Shown here piece after piece: positions 63,187 to 64,000 of a stretch of 64,000 nt of DNA. The notes beneath the pieces were generated by a model. That model saw only the letters and a program-made list of their open reading frames with translations, was not told where the DNA came from and did no database searches. The first letter of the stretch is position 1. The number at the start of each line of letters is the position of its first letter. Origin of the DNA: an uncultured Pelagibacteraceae bacterium (GTDB taxonomy: Bacteria; Pseudomonadota; Alphaproteobacteria; Pelagibacterales; Pelagibacteraceae); contig CACKFV010000002.1 of the NCBI GenBank assembly GCA_902599605.1, forward strand, positions 1 through 64,000. Reading direction: 5' to 3'. A program made the position numbers and the translations under genes.

Positions 63187-64000
63187 ATGTTCAAAAAAAT
63201 TTTAATAGCTAATAGAGGTGAAATAGCTGTTAGAATTATCAGAGCATGTAAAGAGTGGGGAATACAAACAGTTGCTATACATTCAGATGTAGATAAAGAA
63301 AGTATGCATGTTAAATTAGCTGATGAAAGTGTTTGTGTTGGTTCACATCAACCTGCAAACAGTTATTTAAACATTCCAGCAATATTATCTGCAATAGAAA
63401 TAACTAATTCCGAAGCAGTTCATCCAGGTTATGGATTTTTATCAGAAAATTTTAATTTTGCTAGTATGCTTGAAGAAAACAACATAAAATTTATTGGGCC
63501 TTCTTCAAAACTTATTAAAATGATGGGCGATAAAATCGAAGCAAAGAAAATTGCAAAAAAATATGGTTTACCTGTTATTGAGGGTTCTGAAGGTGGTATT
63601 TCAGATTTAGAAAGTGGTAAAAAATTAGCCAAAGAAATTGGTTTTCCAATCCTAATAAAAGCTGCTGGTGGAGGTGGCGGTAAAGGAATGAAGATTGTTA
63701 GGTCTGAAAAAGAATTTGATAACTTATTTTTGACAGCTAAATCAGAAGCAAAAAAGTTTTTTGCAAATGACGAAGTGTATATTGAAAAATTTTTTCAAAA
63801 TCCACGTCACATTGAAGTTCAAGTGCTCTCAGGAAAAAATCATACAGTTCATTTGCATGAAAGAGATTGCTCTGTTCAAAGACGACATCAAAAATTAATT
63901 GAGGAAACACCAAGTCCTGTTTTAACTGATGAAATTCGTAAAGACCTCTTTGATAGGACTGTTAATATGGTATCTAAAATTGGTTACGAAGGAGCTGGAA
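63187..64000 (+). CDS. accC: Acetyl-CoA carboxylase biotin carboxylase subunit (5' part)
   Basis: The ATP-dependent enzyme that carboxylates biotin on AccB. The gene starts at ATG 63187 and runs off the right edge after 271 codons. Visible marks are KILIANRGEIAVRIIRAC, the HPGYGFLSEN motif, IKAAGGGGGKGMKI for ATP binding, and ERDCSVQRRHQK. The remaining third of the protein is outside the window. It follows accB on the same strand. Confidence 0.95.
   Translation, partial: MFKKILIANRGEIAVRIIRACKEWGIQTVAIHSDVDKESMHVKLADESVCVGSHQPANSYLNIPAILSAIEITNSEAVHPGYGFLSENFNFASMLEENNIKFIGPSSKLIKMMGDKIEAKKIAKKYGLPVIEGSEGGISDLESGKKLAKEIGFPILIKAAGGGGGKGMKIVRSEKEFDNLFLTAKSEAKKFFANDEVYIEKFFQNPRHIEVQVLSGKNHTVHLHERDCSVQRRHQKLIEETPSPVLTDEIRKDLFDRTVNMVSKIGYEGAG

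Overview
The window is AT-rich, tightly packed DNA with very short intergenic gaps and many overlapping genes. Gene content and style (IscR-SUF operon, AccBC, ThiSG without other thiamine genes, many small transporters and methyltransferases) suggest a streamlined marine alphaproteobacterium of the SAR11/Pelagibacterales type. This is inferred from style and protein resemblance; no rRNA or tRNA gene was seen.

Region 1 (1-7839) is one plus-strand metabolic block broken by a minus-strand BASS transporter: a TauC-like ABC permease, a PQQ-type sugar dehydrogenase, a malate/sulfolactate-type dehydrogenase, a phosphotransacetylase and a stand-alone histidinol-dehydrogenase-family enzyme. Together they look like organosulfonate catabolism. 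Region 2 (7836-13398) holds an alternative oxidase/cupredoxin/DUF4396 operon, then a thiol and sulfur group: 1-Cys peroxiredoxin, persulfide-dioxygenase-like hydrolase, an unlisted 38-residue metallothionein-like gene, CysE and CysK. Region 3 (13475-22118) is ordinary small membrane proteins, a SMR pump, a sugar epimerase, a HisN-like phosphatase, a butyrobetaine-hydroxylase-like oxygenase, CcdA and an aldehyde dehydrogenase.

Region 4 (22170-37681) is an accessory defence island of about 15.5 kb. Its left half is a minus-strand run of nine genes: four short ones (51-92 residues), a DUF2130 nuclease-like protein, several unknowns and a 1431-residue protein with leucine-rich stretches. Its right half has two related C5 cytosine methyltransferases flanking a PD-(D/E)XK nuclease-like protein, then a Z1-domain helicase carrying an inserted LysM-like module and a MutL/MORC-type GHKL ATPase. 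The right half fits the known theme of MutL/MORC ATPases in restriction-modification loci; the left half and its combination with the right are not something I recognise.

Region 5 (37776-64000) returns to core functions: an ExaC-type aldehyde dehydrogenase with DUF779 partner, two EamA transporters with a parS-like palindrome between them, YbaK deacylase, glutamine synthetase, the complete iscR-sufBCDSUTA operon with a clear IscR-type operator, AnmK, TyrS, an AsmA-like protein, prfB with a programmed +1 frameshift, PBP1A, RNase E/G, ThiSG, AroQ, AccB and the start of AccC.
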